From: Mixta calida
Lineage (GTDB): Bacteria; Pseudomonadota; Gammaproteobacteria; Enterobacterales; Enterobacteriaceae
Assembly: GCF_002953215.1 (NCBI RefSeq)
Contig: NZ_CP026378.1
Span: forward strand, 1,966,540 to 2,030,539
Reading direction: 5' to 3'
Length of the DNA stretch: 64,000 bases
A program made the position numbers and the translations under genes. This document shows, in pieces, positions 1-8,631 of this stretch. The notes beneath the pieces are model-generated. The model saw only the letters and a list, made by a program, of their open reading frames with translations, searched no databases and was not told where the DNA came from. Position 1 is the stretch's first letter. Every line of letters starts with the position of its first letter.

Positions 1-427
1 GTGGACACGAAGGGCCTTCAACAATTTCAAAACCCAGCCTGGCGTAAAATCTGGCATTGAAGGCCGCTATATTATCTGTGGTGAGTGTGGCGCCAGCCAG
101 ACCGCGTTGCTGCGCGGATGAGAGCAGAGTCTGCATCAATAATCTCCCGATGCCACGGCGCTGCCAGTGTGGATGCACATCCATTTCAGCAATGTGCAAC
201 CATATATCCTGGAATTTGCCCGCGATAAACCCTACGGGTTGAGAATCTGGCGCAAAGGCGGCAAGCAGCAGACCGTCGCGGCTGAAAACACAAAATTCTT
301 CCAGACTATTTGCGACAGCCTGACCTGTTACCGCACCCGCTTCACGCAATGTTTCAAAAGCAGCCAACTCAATGGCGCGCAGATCGGCAAAATGTTCAGG
401 CTGTGCAGCGCTGATAGTGATGTCCAA
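1..427 (-). CDS. GNAT family N-acetyltransferase, 3' end outside window
   Basis: The minus strand is open from a TTG at 427 to the window edge, about 142 residues, so the C-terminus is missing. The translation begins LDITISAAQPEHFADLRAIE and carries the acetyl-CoA loop of GNAT enzymes, HPHWQRRGIGRLLM (motif A, R/Q-x-x-G-x-G/A), followed by the motif B region ending FNARFYARLGFEIVEG. The TTG start is chosen because AGGGAG lies about 8 bases upstream. GNAT enzymes move an acetyl group from acetyl-CoA to an amine; the substrate cannot be read from the sequence. It is the first of three unrelated GNAT genes in the first 9 kb. The family call is firm, the exact start less so. Confidence 0.8.
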   Translation of the reverse strand, partial: MDITISAAQPEHFADLRAIELAAFETLREAGAVTGQAVANSLEEFCVFSRDGLLLAAFAPDSQPVGFIAGKFQDIWLHIAEMDVHPHWQRRGIGRLLMQTLLSSAQQRGLAGATLTTDNIAAFNARFYARLGFEIVEGPSCP

Positions 428-913
428 CTGTACGTTCTCCCTGTGCTTTATCCATTCAAACAGCCCATCATAACTGGCCTCTTTGTATAACGGAAAATTG
501 TGTTGCTGGCACGATGCGGCCAGACAGAAGGAAGGCAGGGCAAAGCCCGCTTTGAGCGAAAAGCGGACATTATTGTTAGGGCTGGATAGTCGCGGAATGT
601 CGTACCCTTTATTATCTCACTGCGTCGAACAATACAGCTACATAATGAGGTGCCAACGTCAGGCAGTTTTTCTCAATGATCTGCCGACAGGCTCGCCATA
701 ATAACTAGTAAAAAAATTAACAGGTTACTTTAGTTATACTGCCTTTTCTCTGGCCGATAATATCAGTATCGTTATCTTTACTCACAGGGAGCAATTATAT
801 CAGGCAAATTATTTAAAAGCCTGCGCCTGTTTAGGAAGCCAGGTTACCGGTATTACCTAAGGTGCCAGCTGTAGAGCTATGGCCGGACAGTACGTTATCC
901 GCCGCTATTAGCT
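428..913. other. Intergenic stretch with one small palindromic repeat
   Basis: No convincing gene is seen here. It separates the GNAT gene at 1-427 from the 3' end of the AraC gene at 914. It holds repeat copy A (545-568). A TATACT hexamer near 735 could be a plus-strand -10 box, but no plus-strand gene follows it. The short open frames in this stretch have no ribosome site and no protein-like composition. Confidence 0.5.
545..568. repeat. Palindromic repeat copy A
   Basis: CCGCTTT and AAAGCGG arms (547-553 and 560-566) flank the loop GAGCGA. The same arms and nearly the same loop return at 7518-7541. It belongs to a family of short hairpins found at six places in the first 15.2 kb and not noticed in the remaining 49 kb. 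Confidence 0.7.
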
Positions 914-1771
914 TCAGCGAAAACCTGTAGGCTCAACTCCATAACGCTCCGTAAACTGCCTGCTAAAGCTCGCTGCAGAGTTGTATCCCACCCGTGCGGC
1001 GATAGTTTTTACCGGCAACTCCGACGTCATCAGCAGCCTGAGCGCTGCACCAATACGTGCATCCGCAATGACTGAACGCAGGCTAGTAGATTCGCTCGCA
1101 AGATGGCGGCGAAGCGTTGGTCCACTGAGACCCGTAATTTCCTCTATTTCCGCAGCGGTCCATGAATGACCCGGTTTTTCGGCTACCATCTGGCGGATCT
1201 TCATGGCCAGGCTGGGCTGCCTGGCACGCAATAATGCATGGTGTCCCATGGCATACAGCCACAGCACAACCTCAACCATTGCATGCAGGGAGAGCGGCCG
1301 CTTTCCTTCACGCATAGCCTGAGTCCATCTGGTCAGAGGGGAAAGCAGTGACGACACTGAAACAGCTGCAATACTGCCAGTATCCTGTGGGGGCGGAGCC
1401 GACAGCAGCAATCTTGCTGCTTCAAGCTGCTCTTCGGTAAGAACCACGCTCAGGGCAACGAATTCACCGCTTTGATCAGACGGCGCATATTCGATATCAA
1501 TACTGCGTGCATTGGGGATAACAAGGATCTCACCGGGAAGCACGCTGCGCCATTCGTCGTTTTCACGGTAACGAAATTCCCCCTCAAGTGGGAAGGAAAG
1601 GGTAGCGCCTTCTACTTCGAATTTTTTTACCTGATGCGTCTGCTCCGCTCTCAGGCAGTCACAGGGTAATGGAAAGTGTGAACGTGCCAGAGTAAGAAGC
1701 TCGGCAAGTAGGTCATCTACAGGAGAGTCTGATAATTTTACAGTTTGCATGCTCATCGGGAAGATATTCAA
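914..1771 (-). CDS. AraC family transcriptional regulator
   Basis: A 285-residue cytoplasmic DNA-binding regulator. Residues about 1-150 form a cupin-like sensory half (for example EGATLSFPLEGEFRYREN, then LVIPNARSIDI). The last about 100 residues are the paired helix-turn-helix AraC domain, with WTAAEIEEITGLSGPTLRRH and the signature AARVGYNSAASFSRQFTERY near the end. The TTG start at 1771 is preferred because GAGG stands about 5 bases upstream; ATG codons at 1756 and 1750 have no such site. It shares orientation with the EamA exporter and the hydrolase upstream of it and could control them, but no operator was identified. The ligand is unknown. Confidence 0.85.
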   Translation of the reverse strand: MNIFPMSMQTVKLSDSPVDDLLAELLTLARSHFPLPCDCLRAEQTHQVKKFEVEGATLSFPLEGEFRYRENDEWRSVLPGEILVIPNARSIDIEYAPSDQSGEFVALSVVLTEEQLEAARLLLSAPPPQDTGSIAAVSVSSLLSPLTRWTQAMREGKRPLSLHAMVEVVLWLYAMGHHALLRARQPSLAMKIRQMVAEKPGHSWTAAEIEEITGLSGPTLRRHLASESTSLRSVIADARIGAALRLLMTSELPVKTIAARVGYNSAASFSRQFTERYGVEPTGFR

Positions 1772-1828
1772 TTTTGCCTCAATTTTAAGCCGCCATATGG
1801 AAAAGCATAGAGCGGCTGGTGCGATTGC

Positions 1829-2707
1829 CTATTCCCGGATGACAAAAACCAGTCCGACAACGGTTACAGCCATGCCTGTCAGCATAGGTAACGTAATAGC
1901 TTCCCCAAACAGCAGCCAGGCTTCAGCCGCAGTCAGTACGGGTACCAGGTAAAAATAGGTCGCCACTTTTGTTGCTTCACCACTACGAATCATAAATATA
2001 AGAAGCATCACTGCCAGAACTGATACGCCAATAACCAGCCAGGCAAGCCCCAGCGCAAATGACAAACTCCATTGTGTAGATGTTGATTCAAACAGCAGGC
2101 TTATCAGGCCCATAGAGACGGTCAGCGTGACGTACTGTAAAAACGTGTTAGCGAAGATATGGCCTTCGCCCTGTGCGCGACGCTGATAAAGCGCACCAAT
2201 GGTCACACCCAGCAGACCGATAATTACTGATCCAAAAGCCGCTGGATTTAATGAAAAGCTGTGCTGGCCAGGTGAGAGAACCAGATATACTCCGGCAAAG
2301 CCGACCGCAATTCCGGACCATTTACGCGGGCGGAGGTGCTGACGTTGCAGCACTGATACCAGTATGGCCGTCAGCACCGGCTGAAGACCCGTGATAAGAG
2401 CCACAATCCCTGCCGGCATACCCCGGCGAATCGCGTAAAAACACCCTCCGAGGAAAAAACTCTGCAGAAACAGTCCTACAATCAGATTGCGCACAATACC
2501 TGCACGGGAAGGGAAGTGTGACCTGAATGCCAGTGCAAGTAACAGGAATATCAGGCAGGAAAACGCCCCGCGTAAGAACAGCAGGTGAAAGGGCCCGCTG
2601 AACTGAACTGTGAATTTAGCTGCAACAAAGCCTGTGCTCCAGAGAAAGACAAACAGCCAGGGCGTTATGGCAATAAGCCAGTTCTTTTGTGAGGATGTCA
2701 TATTCAT
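1829..2707 (-). CDS. EamA/DMT family transporter
   Basis: A 292-residue inner-membrane protein with about ten hydrophobic segments arranged as two repeated EamA halves. The second half starts near residue 155 after a glycine-rich stretch (GIAVGFAGVYLVLSP). The Pro-rich start LIAITPWLFVFLWSTGFVAAKF is typical of the drug/metabolite transporter superfamily, whose members export amino acids, nucleosides or drugs. The substrate cannot be told. The ATG at 2707 is used; a second ATG two codons on is equally possible. It is followed on the same strand by the AraC gene and preceded by the metallo-beta-lactamase-fold gene with a 68-base gap, so co-transcription is plausible. Confidence 0.85.
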   Translation of the reverse strand: MNMTSSQKNWLIAITPWLFVFLWSTGFVAAKFTVQFSGPFHLLFLRGAFSCLIFLLLALAFRSHFPSRAGIVRNLIVGLFLQSFFLGGCFYAIRRGMPAGIVALITGLQPVLTAILVSVLQRQHLRPRKWSGIAVGFAGVYLVLSPGQHSFSLNPAAFGSVIIGLLGVTIGALYQRRAQGEGHIFANTFLQYVTLTVSMGLISLLFESTSTQWSLSFALGLAWLVIGVSVLAVMLLIFMIRSGEATKVATYFYLVPVLTAAEAWLLFGEAITLPMLTGMAVTVVGLVFVIRE

Positions 2708-2775
2708 GAGGTAACAGAAGATATCCGGGAAAGGAGCCCTCCCCGGCGGCTCTGCCGCACAAGGAAGGCGGAAGG

Positions 2776-3651
2776 TCAGACTGCGGGTGACCAGAGGTCG
2801 TAGTTCAGTGCATAGCTGCTGCCGTCACGTACAACCTTACCGGTCGTCGGCAGGTTAAAATGCATTCCACTCACAGCCAGATTATCACTCGCCGCACGGT
2901 CAAGCAGTTTGCCGCGAACAGCAGCAGCGGCAACAGGATCGCTGTCGAATGCGATGGTGACCTCAGGCTGAGCAATCTGGACATGTGGGAAATGTACAAT
3001 ATCGCCCCAGATGAGCAGAGACTCTTTTTCATCGCCCAGTAGGTATCCGCTGTGGCCCGGTGTGTGCCCAAACAGTTCTACAGTCTGAATGCCCGGCAGG
3101 ATAGCTTCCTCACGGAACGGCATCAGCTTGTCGCCGTAAGCGTTAAAAGCGTTTTTGGCTACTTCAAAGAAAGGTTTAAATACATCAGGTGCGCCAGCTG
3201 AAATAGTTTCGTCTCGCCAGAATGCGAGCTCTTTCTCATGAACATAAAGCTGCTGAACATTACGAAAAACCGGCGTCTGCAGAGGACCGGCAAGGCCACC
3301 AATGTGGTCCGGGTGCGCATGAGTCAGCAGGATGGTATCAATAGCGAGCGGGTCAATACCTGCTGCTGCCAGGGCAACCTGAAGACGACCTCCCCAGCCA
3401 TTAATACCGCCTGCGCCACTGTCTACCAGAATGGTACGCTCAGGTGTCTGGATGACATAAACATTGATATTGATACGAGGCAAGGCCGGAGCGCCGCGCT
3501 TCTGAAGTAGCGCTTCAGCACGAGAGCCATCAATGCCAGACAGCAGCTCAAAGGATACGTCCAGGTAACCATCACTGAGCATAGTCACAGTCATGTCGCC
3601 CACTTTTTTGCGATTTATGGCCGGTGCCTGCCAGTTAAGTTGTGAAGTCAT
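2776..3651 (-). CDS. MBL-fold metallohydrolase
   Basis: A 291-residue protein with the metallo-beta-lactamase metal motif LLTHAHPDHIGG (H-x-H-x-D-H) near residue 115, a later zinc-ligand histidine in ELFGHTPGHSGYLL, and the metal-bridging aspartate in LIWGDIVHFPHVQ. No signal peptide is visible, so it is probably cytoplasmic. GGAG lies 6 bases before the ATG. The fold covers lactonases, glyoxalase II-like thioesterases and sulfatases, and the sequence does not separate these. AHL-lactonase-like activity is one option because the layout (GxxxHxHxDHIGG with a later HTPGH) is shared, but this is only a family-level guess. Confidence 0.85.
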   Translation of the reverse strand: MTSQLNWQAPAINRKKVGDMTVTMLSDGYLDVSFELLSGIDGSRAEALLQKRGAPALPRININVYVIQTPERTILVDSGAGGINGWGGRLQVALAAAGIDPLAIDTILLTHAHPDHIGGLAGPLQTPVFRNVQQLYVHEKELAFWRDETISAGAPDVFKPFFEVAKNAFNAYGDKLMPFREEAILPGIQTVELFGHTPGHSGYLLGDEKESLLIWGDIVHFPHVQIAQPEVTIAFDSDPVAAAAVRGKLLDRAASDNLAVSGMHFNLPTTGKVVRDGSSYALNYDLWSPAV

Positions 3652-4109
3652 GTGTTACTCCGTTTCGATGATGTGATTACAGGGAAATTACCGGGATAAT
3701 CGTACCGTAACTGATAAAAGAAACTGCTCAACATGGTACGTGAAACGCTCAAAGTGGAATGCCAAAGCACTGAGCACTATCATAATGAGGGCAAGATAAA
3801 GCAGCTGAATTGATAAAGTGCTGCTGGTCAGGATGAAGAAATAAGAAGCATTGCAGCCTGCTGCAGCCAACACACTATTTCTGCCGTCAGCACTGAAATC
3901 ATCATTAAAAAAGCCCGAATATTTCCGGGCTGCAGCAGGTTTATTTATAAATTTCAGCCGTGCCGTAATAGCGGTTACCGGCCAAGGCTGACGTCAGCCT
4001 GAAGCTTTTCGCTCGATGGGCGACTCCGCCGCATATGTCGCTGAAACAGATAATAACTAGGTAAATAATACGATCGGTGAGTTCAGATTTTTCATAGTGG
4101 ATTAGCTAA
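3652..4109. other. Intergenic stretch with one terminator
   Basis: It lies between the 3' end of the oxidoreductase gene (4110) and the start of the hydrolase (3651). Besides the hairpin at 3912-3931 it presumably contains the promoter of the hydrolase-exporter group. A 61-codon hydrophobic minus-strand frame (3688-3873) is present but has no ribosome site and is not called. Confidence 0.5.
3905..3931 (-). terminator. Rho-independent terminator after the oxidoreductase gene
   Basis: AGCCCG and CGGGCT arms flank AATATTTC; read on the minus strand the stem is followed by TTTTTTAAT. It lies about 180 bases past the stop of the gene at 4110-5102. Confidence 0.65.
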
Positions 4110-5102
4110 TCACTCAACGACCACGATGATTTTGCCTACCTGCCCGTTAGACTCCATGTAGCGCTGTGCGTCTGCAATGTCTTCAAGCGGGAACGTTTTA
4201 TCAATGACAGGCTTCAGTTTGCCGGAACGTAAGCCTTCAGTAACGAACTGCTTTGCACGCGCCATTTTTTCAGGGTTCGTTGTGATTTCAAACAGCTCAT
4301 ACCCACGCAGAGTCAGATGCTTGCCGAGAATATCAAATACGGGCACAACCATGTCACGGCTGTCGAGCGCGCCATACTGGAAGAACATGCCCTGCGGTGC
4401 CATCACCTTAGTCAGTTTTGCCACGTCAGGGCCGCCAACGGGGTCAAAAACAATGTGAGCGCCCGCGCCATCTGTCACACGATTGATTTCAGCAACCATA
4501 TCCTGCTCCGCAGTGGCGATGACAGCGGCGGCACCGGCTTTCAGAAGCATTTCGCTTTTTTCTGCAGTGCGCGTCAGCGCAATGGGTTTTGCACCCAGCA
4601 TATTAGCTATCTGAATAGCAGCCAGGCCAACACTGCTGGAAGCTGCGCGGATCACGACATTCTGTCCGGCCTGAAGGTTGCCATATTCAACCAGCGCGCC
4701 ATAAGCAGTGACATACATCATCCAGCTTGCTGCAGCTTCTTCAAAGGAAAGGTTTTCAGGATGCTTCACAACTGCGTGCGCAGGTGCATTAACCAGTTCG
4801 CCGTACATGCCATACTCGTTAAACATGAATGAAGGGATCACGCTGACCAGATCGCCAGTAGCAAACTCTTCAACATTCTCACCCACAGCCTGAACAATGC
4901 CAGCTGCTTCATAACCAAGACGAGCAGGGAATTCCGGCTCAATTACATATTGCCCGTTGCGGTACATTATTTCTGCCCGGTTGAGGCCTATCGCTCGTAC
5001 GCGGATCTGTACTACTCCCGCAGCTGGTGCGGGCACATTTACATCAACAACTTCCAGCACTTCCGGACCACCGGTGCGGTTAAAGGTAACTACTCTGGAC
5101 AT
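4110..5102 (-). CDS. Zinc-type/quinone oxidoreductase family protein (MDR superfamily)
   Basis: A 330-residue medium-chain dehydrogenase/reductase. The N-terminal GroES-like domain contains GLNRAEIMYRNGQY and LGYEAAGIVQAVGE (the G-x-E motif without the structural zinc cysteines). The Rossmann half begins with VVIRAASSSVGLAAIQIANM, a quinone-oxidoreductase-like NAD(P) motif, and ends with GQVGKIIVVVE. The missing catalytic-zinc Cys/His set and the lobe cysteines put it with zinc-independent NADPH:quinone reductases rather than alcohol dehydrogenases. The ATG at 5102 has GAGAG upstream. The disrupted LysR gene starts upstream on the same strand and may have regulated it. Confidence 0.85.
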   Translation of the reverse strand: MSRVVTFNRTGGPEVLEVVDVNVPAPAAGVVQIRVRAIGLNRAEIMYRNGQYVIEPEFPARLGYEAAGIVQAVGENVEEFATGDLVSVIPSFMFNEYGMYGELVNAPAHAVVKHPENLSFEEAAASWMMYVTAYGALVEYGNLQAGQNVVIRAASSSVGLAAIQIANMLGAKPIALTRTAEKSEMLLKAGAAAVIATAEQDMVAEINRVTDGAGAHIVFDPVGGPDVAKLTKVMAPQGMFFQYGALDSRDMVVPVFDILGKHLTLRGYELFEITTNPEKMARAKQFVTEGLRSGKLKPVIDKTFPLEDIADAQRYMESNGQVGKIIVVVE

Positions 5103-6167
5103 ATTAAGCTCTCATCTGGTTAGTGGCACGTCTTCAGAACAGTGTTAAAGGCGTGCCCGAATCATTTACGAACAATCTACGTTGTTCTAAACGCACCAAA
5201 AATAGCTGACAGAGAACTTCAGTATTAATTATCGATTAACAATCTGTCTGTCTCAGCTGATCTGTTTAGCCAGAACGTTACTGAACCAGTCGATAAAGAC
5301 CCGTACTTTTGGAGACAGGTAGCGCCTGTCCGGATACATCACTGAGACAGGCTTAGATACTGAAGGGTACTGCGGAAGAACTTCTTCAAGAGCGCCGGAA
5401 GCGATATGGGGGGCGAGGGCGTCAAATGTGGCCTGGATAATGCCTAAACCGGCCAGGCCACAGGAAAGCAGAATATCGGAGTTATCAACCAGTATGCTGT
5501 TCACAAGGCGTCGCGATACGATGCTCCCGCCTTCGATAAACGTCCATTCCATCACGTCGCGACTATGAACGTTGAAAAAGTTAACCGCCCGATGCTGCTC
5601 CAGATCCGCAAGTGTTTCCGGCCTTCCGTGCTGTTGCAGGTAAGAGGGAGCCGCGCATGTGACCATTCTGATATAACCAATGCGCCTGGAGATGAAGCTT
5701 GAATCCTGAAGCACGCCCAGTCGAACAAGGCAGTCTACGCCTTCCGTAATTAAATCAGTTTTTCTATCCGATGAAACCAGCACTACTTCAATATCCGGAT
5801 AGAGTGTCTGGAAATGCTTGAGGTTTGGGATTAATACAGTATGAGCCAGCGCCAAGGGAACATCCAGCCTGAGGCGTCCTCTGGGTGGAAGAAAGGGAGA
5901 GAAACTGGCCATCATGTCGTTAACTTCGGCCAGAACGTGCCTGGCATGATGATAAAACTCGTCCCCTTCTGCCGTAACGCTCAGTTTGCGGGTTGTACGA
6001 TGAATAAGTTTTACACCCAGATCATGCTCTATTTGCTGTATCGCTTTGCTCACGGTGGGGCGATGGATTTGAAGCACGTCAGCGGCTTTAGAGAAACTCC
6101 CCTGTGAATCGCCACGGGTTTAACAGACACCTCAGAGTCATTTAAGATGGCTTAAAGAGAGGTGCCC

Positions 6168-6446
6168 ATGAGCGGTAAGCGTTATCCCGAAGAGTTTAAA
6201 ACTGAAGCAGTCAAACAGGTTGTTGATCGCGGTTATTCTGTTGCCAGCGTTGCAACACGTCTCGATATCACCACCCACAGCCTTTATGCCTGGATAAAGA
6301 AGTACGGTCCGGATTCTTCCACTAATAAAGAACAGTCAGATGCTCAGGCCGAGATCCGCCGTCTCCAGAAAGAGCTGAAACGGGTTACCGACGAACGGGA
6401 CATATTAAAAAAAGCCGCGGCGTACTTCGCAAAGCTGTCCGACTGA
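6168..6446 (+). CDS. IS3-family transposase OrfA
   Basis: 92 residues from the ATG at 6168 (MSGKRYPEEFKTEAVKQVVD), with AGAGAGGTG upstream. The N-terminal helix-turn-helix (residues about 5-50, SVASVATRLDITTHSLYAWIKKYG) binds the element's ends, and a C-terminal leucine-zipper coiled coil (AQAEIRRLQKELKRVTDERD) serves OrfA/OrfAB multimerisation. Ribosomes slipping back one base at A7 (6407-6413) would make OrfAB; unslipped, OrfA ends at 6446. An in-frame GTG at 6162 is a weaker start. Confidence 0.9.
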   Translation: MSGKRYPEEFKTEAVKQVVDRGYSVASVATRLDITTHSLYAWIKKYGPDSSTNKEQSDAQAEIRRLQKELKRVTDERDILKKAAAYFAKLSD

Positions 6447-7315
6447 GGTACGCCTTTATCCGTGACAACTCCTGTTGCTGGCCTGTTCGCCTGCTCTGTC
6501 GGGTGCTGGATGTTCATCCCAGTGGTTTTTACGCCTGGCTTCAGCAGCCGCATTCACAACGCCATCAGGCAGACCTGAGACTGACAGGACAGATTAAACA
6601 GTTCTGGCTGGAATCGGGATGCGTCTATGGTTATCGCAAAATCCATCTGGATCTGCGTGACAGCGGGCAACAGTGCGGAGTAAACAGAGTCTGGAGACTG
6701 ATGAAACGTGTCGGAATAAAGGCTCAGGTCGGATACCGAAGCCCGCGGGCACGTAAAGGCGAGGCCAGTATCGTGTCACCCAACAGGCTCCAGCGACAGT
6801 TCAATCCGGATGCTCCTGATGAGCGTTGGGTAACGGACATAACCTACATCAGGACCCACGAAGGCTGGCTGTATCTTGCCGTTGTTGTTGATCTGTTCTC
6901 ACGCAAAATTATCGGCTGGTCCATGCAATCCCGGATGACAAAGGACATTGTCCTGAACGCACTGCTGATGGCTGTATGGCGGCGTAATCCCGAAAAACAG
7001 GTGCTGGTTCATTCGGATCAGGGCAGTCAGTACACAAGCCATGAGTGGCAGTCGTTCCTGAAATCACACGGCCTGGAGGGTAGCATGAGCCGTCGCGGTA
7101 ACTGCCATGATAATGCGGTTGCAGAAAGTTTTTTCCAGTTGTTGAAACGTGAACGGATAAAGAAAAAGATCTACGGAACGCGGGAAGAAGCCCGCAGTGA
7201 TATTTTTGATTACATCGAAATGTTTTATAACAGTAAGCGTCGGCATGGTTCCAGCGATCAGATGTCACCGACAGAATATGAAAACCAGTATTATCAACGG
7301 CTCGGAAGTGTCTAG
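6413..7315 (+). CDS. IS3-family transposase OrfB (DDE integrase part of OrfAB)
   Basis: The frame is open from the A7 slip site at 6407-6413 to the stop at 7315 and is -1 relative to OrfA; the first ATG-type start inside it is near 6503. The catalytic triad of the rve/DDE fold is present: Asp in WVTDITYI, Asp in LVHSDQGSQYTS and Glu in NAVAESFFQLLKRE. An N-terminal helix-turn-helix (HTH_21 region, GCVYGYRKIHLDLRDSG) precedes it. With OrfA it gives a fused transposase of about 380 residues that cuts and joins the element's ends. Confidence 0.9.
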   Translation, partial: SRGVLRKAVRLRYAFIRDNSCCWPVRLLCRVLDVHPSGFYAWLQQPHSQRHQADLRLTGQIKQFWLESGCVYGYRKIHLDLRDSGQQCGVNRVWRLMKRVGIKAQVGYRSPRARKGEASIVSPNRLQRQFNPDAPDERWVTDITYIRTHEGWLYLAVVVDLFSRKIIGWSMQSRMTKDIVLNALLMAVWRRNPEKQVLVHSDQGSQYTSHEWQSFLKSHGLEGSMSRRGNCHDNAVAESFFQLLKRERIKKKIYGTREEARSDIFDYIEMFYNSKRRHGSSDQMSPTEYENQYYQRLGSV

Positions 7316-7483
7316 ATTATCCGTGGCGATTCACTGCTCAACAACCTGGATGAAAATATTTAGGTATTCAATCATGTTGGTATGCACGTGATTACCCGGC
7401 TCAATTTAAGTTGTTTGTAGTTGGCATTGTAAAGTAAACAATTCCGATGGGCATCAAATTAAGGGCTTAATGGCTTTCAAAAT

Positions 7484-7541
7484 GTCCGCTTCTGGCACAA
7501 AGCGGACAATTGCGAAGGTCCGCTTTGAGCGAGGAGCGGAC
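7484..7541. repeat. Palindromic repeat copy B, double hairpin
   Basis: Two hairpins in tandem. The first (7484-7507) has arms GTCCGCTT and AAAGCGGAC around CTGGCAC. The second (7518-7541) has arms GTCCGCTT and AGCGGAC around TGAGCGAGG, which matches copy A. Seeing both loop types side by side links the two variants into one family. Confidence 0.8.
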
Positions 7542-7657
7542 CTAAAGCCTCATTGATAACAGCGTAGAATTAAATTATTCCGAAGCAGTGCTGATAGTAC
7601 GATTTAACATCAAATGATATGGTCATGTTACCCGGACTTTTATAAACAGGAGCGTAT

Positions 7658-8125
7658 GTGAACATTTCAGAGAAGCAGGAGTGGCATAAGGATAACTATC
7701 TTGTAAGTACAGACAGGAAAAAACTGGATGTGCAGGCCATCCATCGCTATCTGACGAGGTCGACCTGGGCTAAAGAGATTGATCTGGCTACTGTCAATGT
7801 ATCAATCGAAAACAGCCTTAATTTTGGCGTTTATCATGATAAAACCCAGATAGGTTTCGCGCGTTTGATAACAGATTACGCTACGTTCGCTTACCTTTGT
7901 GATGTTTATATTCTGGAGAAATATCAGGGAGAGGGGCTGGGAAGATGGGTGATGCAGTGTATTCATCATCATCCTGTCTTTGAGCAGCTTCGTAGAATTA
8001 TGTTGTTTACAACGACAGCTCCCTGGCTCTATGAAAAATTTGGCTACGAACCTGTTAATCGGAAAAACTACGCATGGAGCATTACCCGGCCTGATATTTA
8101 TAACCACGAAAAAAAACCTGACTAA
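7658..8125 (+). CDS. GNAT family N-acetyltransferase
   Basis: 155 residues with a single GNAT domain: central strand NFGVYHDKTQIGFARLITDYATFAYLCDVYI, acetyl-CoA loop YQGEGLGRWVM, and C-terminal APWLYEKFGYEPV. The GTG at 7658 is chosen because AGGAG stands 5 bases before it; the overlapping ATG at 7656 meets TGA at once. This is the subgroup often seen as single-domain acyltransferases of unknown substrate beside accessory genes. It stands alone, with repeat elements on both sides (7484-7541 and 8178-8200). Confidence 0.85.
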   Translation: MNISEKQEWHKDNYLVSTDRKKLDVQAIHRYLTRSTWAKEIDLATVNVSIENSLNFGVYHDKTQIGFARLITDYATFAYLCDVYILEKYQGEGLGRWVMQCIHHHPVFEQLRRIMLFTTTAPWLYEKFGYEPVNRKNYAWSITRPDIYNHEKKPD

Positions 8126-8177
8126 CCTGCGCTCATACTCATCTCCAGGCTGGCGTATTAGCTCCTGAGTTTGCATA

Positions 8178-8200
8178 GTCCGCTTCTGGCACAAAGCGAC
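8178..8200. repeat. Palindromic repeat copy C
   Basis: GTCCGCTT, loop CTGGCAC, then AAAGCGAC: the same unit as at 7484 with one G missing from the right arm, so the stem is imperfect. Confidence 0.7.
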
Positions 8201-8274
8201 CTTTGTCATGAATCCTGACTCACTGTCTGAGGCAGGAGCAGGCCCGCTGAATGCGGCTTTAGCGGCAGGAAGCG

Positions 8275-8439
8275 TTAGATAACGTTGAGCTGAACGGCGC
8301 CGTAAGCCCGGCTCCGCCGGTTATATTCTGATATATGGCGCTCCCCATTCCTGTCAGTGTATCGAATCTCACAGGTGAACCAGCCGCAGACTGCTTCCAT
8401 AGGCTGCAGGTTAAAACGTTTGCTTACTTTCTGAATCAT
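8275..8439 (-). CDS. Small hypothetical protein, possibly a gene remnant
   Basis: 54 codons from ATG at 8439 (MIQKVSKRFNLQPMEAVCGW...) to TAA at 8275. The composition is protein-like (aromatic, Arg and Glu balanced, NRRSRAYGAV near the end), and the frame is open for about 14 more codons upstream (LTGYWATRKAL) without a start. That suggests either a start-less remnant or a chance frame. No ribosome site is visible and the family is not recognised. Confidence 0.3.
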   Translation of the reverse strand: MIQKVSKRFNLQPMEAVCGWFTCEIRYTDRNGERHISEYNRRSRAYGAVQLNVI

Positions 8440-8631
8440 GAGGGCTTTTCTGGTGGCCCAATATCCGGTTAACGATAACTTTCAGAAAATGAACCCTGCC
8501 TCTCTGGGATGATTAGGATTAACTAATCATCTTATGGAATTGTAAAATCCCGTATGAAATTAAAAAATCTGTGCGGGATTGCCGTTTTATTAAGGCTGCA
8601 CTGCAGTCAATTAAAGAGAGGGAGACTGAAT

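Larger units (their letters stand above)
6105..7333 (+). mobile_element. Complete IS3-family insertion sequence, 1229 bp
   Basis: The ends are imperfect inverted repeats beginning TGAATCGCCACGG on both sides, then AGACAC a few bases further in. The flanking CTG at 6102-6104 and 7334-7336 is a 3-bp target duplication, usual for this family. Inside are orfA (6168-6446) and orfB (frame -1), with a run of seven A (6407-6413) as the probable slip site. Ends, duplication, frames and DDE residues are all intact, so it looks capable of moving and recently arrived. The closest named relatives are likely ISEhe3-type elements, from memory only. Confidence 0.95.
5253..7375 (-). pseudogene. LysR family regulator split by an IS3-family insertion
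   Basis: The coding sequence is in two pieces. The first 14 codons (MIEYLNIFIQVVEQ) lie at 7334-7375 on the minus strand. The rest runs from 6104 down to 5253 and starts GSFSKAADVLQIHRPTVSKA, the second half of the LysR helix-turn-helix. Removing the insertion (6105-7333) and one copy of its CTG target duplication restores a single frame through ...VVEQGSFSKAAD..., a perfect LysR N-terminus of about 297 residues. The C-terminal part carries the substrate-binding domain (LRLDVPLALAHTVLIPNLKHF onward). As it stands the product lacks an intact DNA-binding helix unless a promoter in the element drives an internal start, and even then the helix-turn-helix would be partial. Confidence 0.9.
8126..8631. 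other. Intergenic stretch between two GNAT genes
   Basis: About 500 bases holding repeat copy C (8178-8200), the doubtful minus-strand frame at 8275-8439 and, at its right end, the ribosome site of the next gene. An AT-rich segment near 8505-8570 probably carries that gene's promoter. Confidence 0.45.

Noticed and set aside
3688-3873. A 61-codon hydrophobic minus-strand frame upstream of the MBL-fold gene
   Set aside because: No ribosome site, no recognisable family, and a chance hydrophobic frame is common in A+T-rich spacer DNA.
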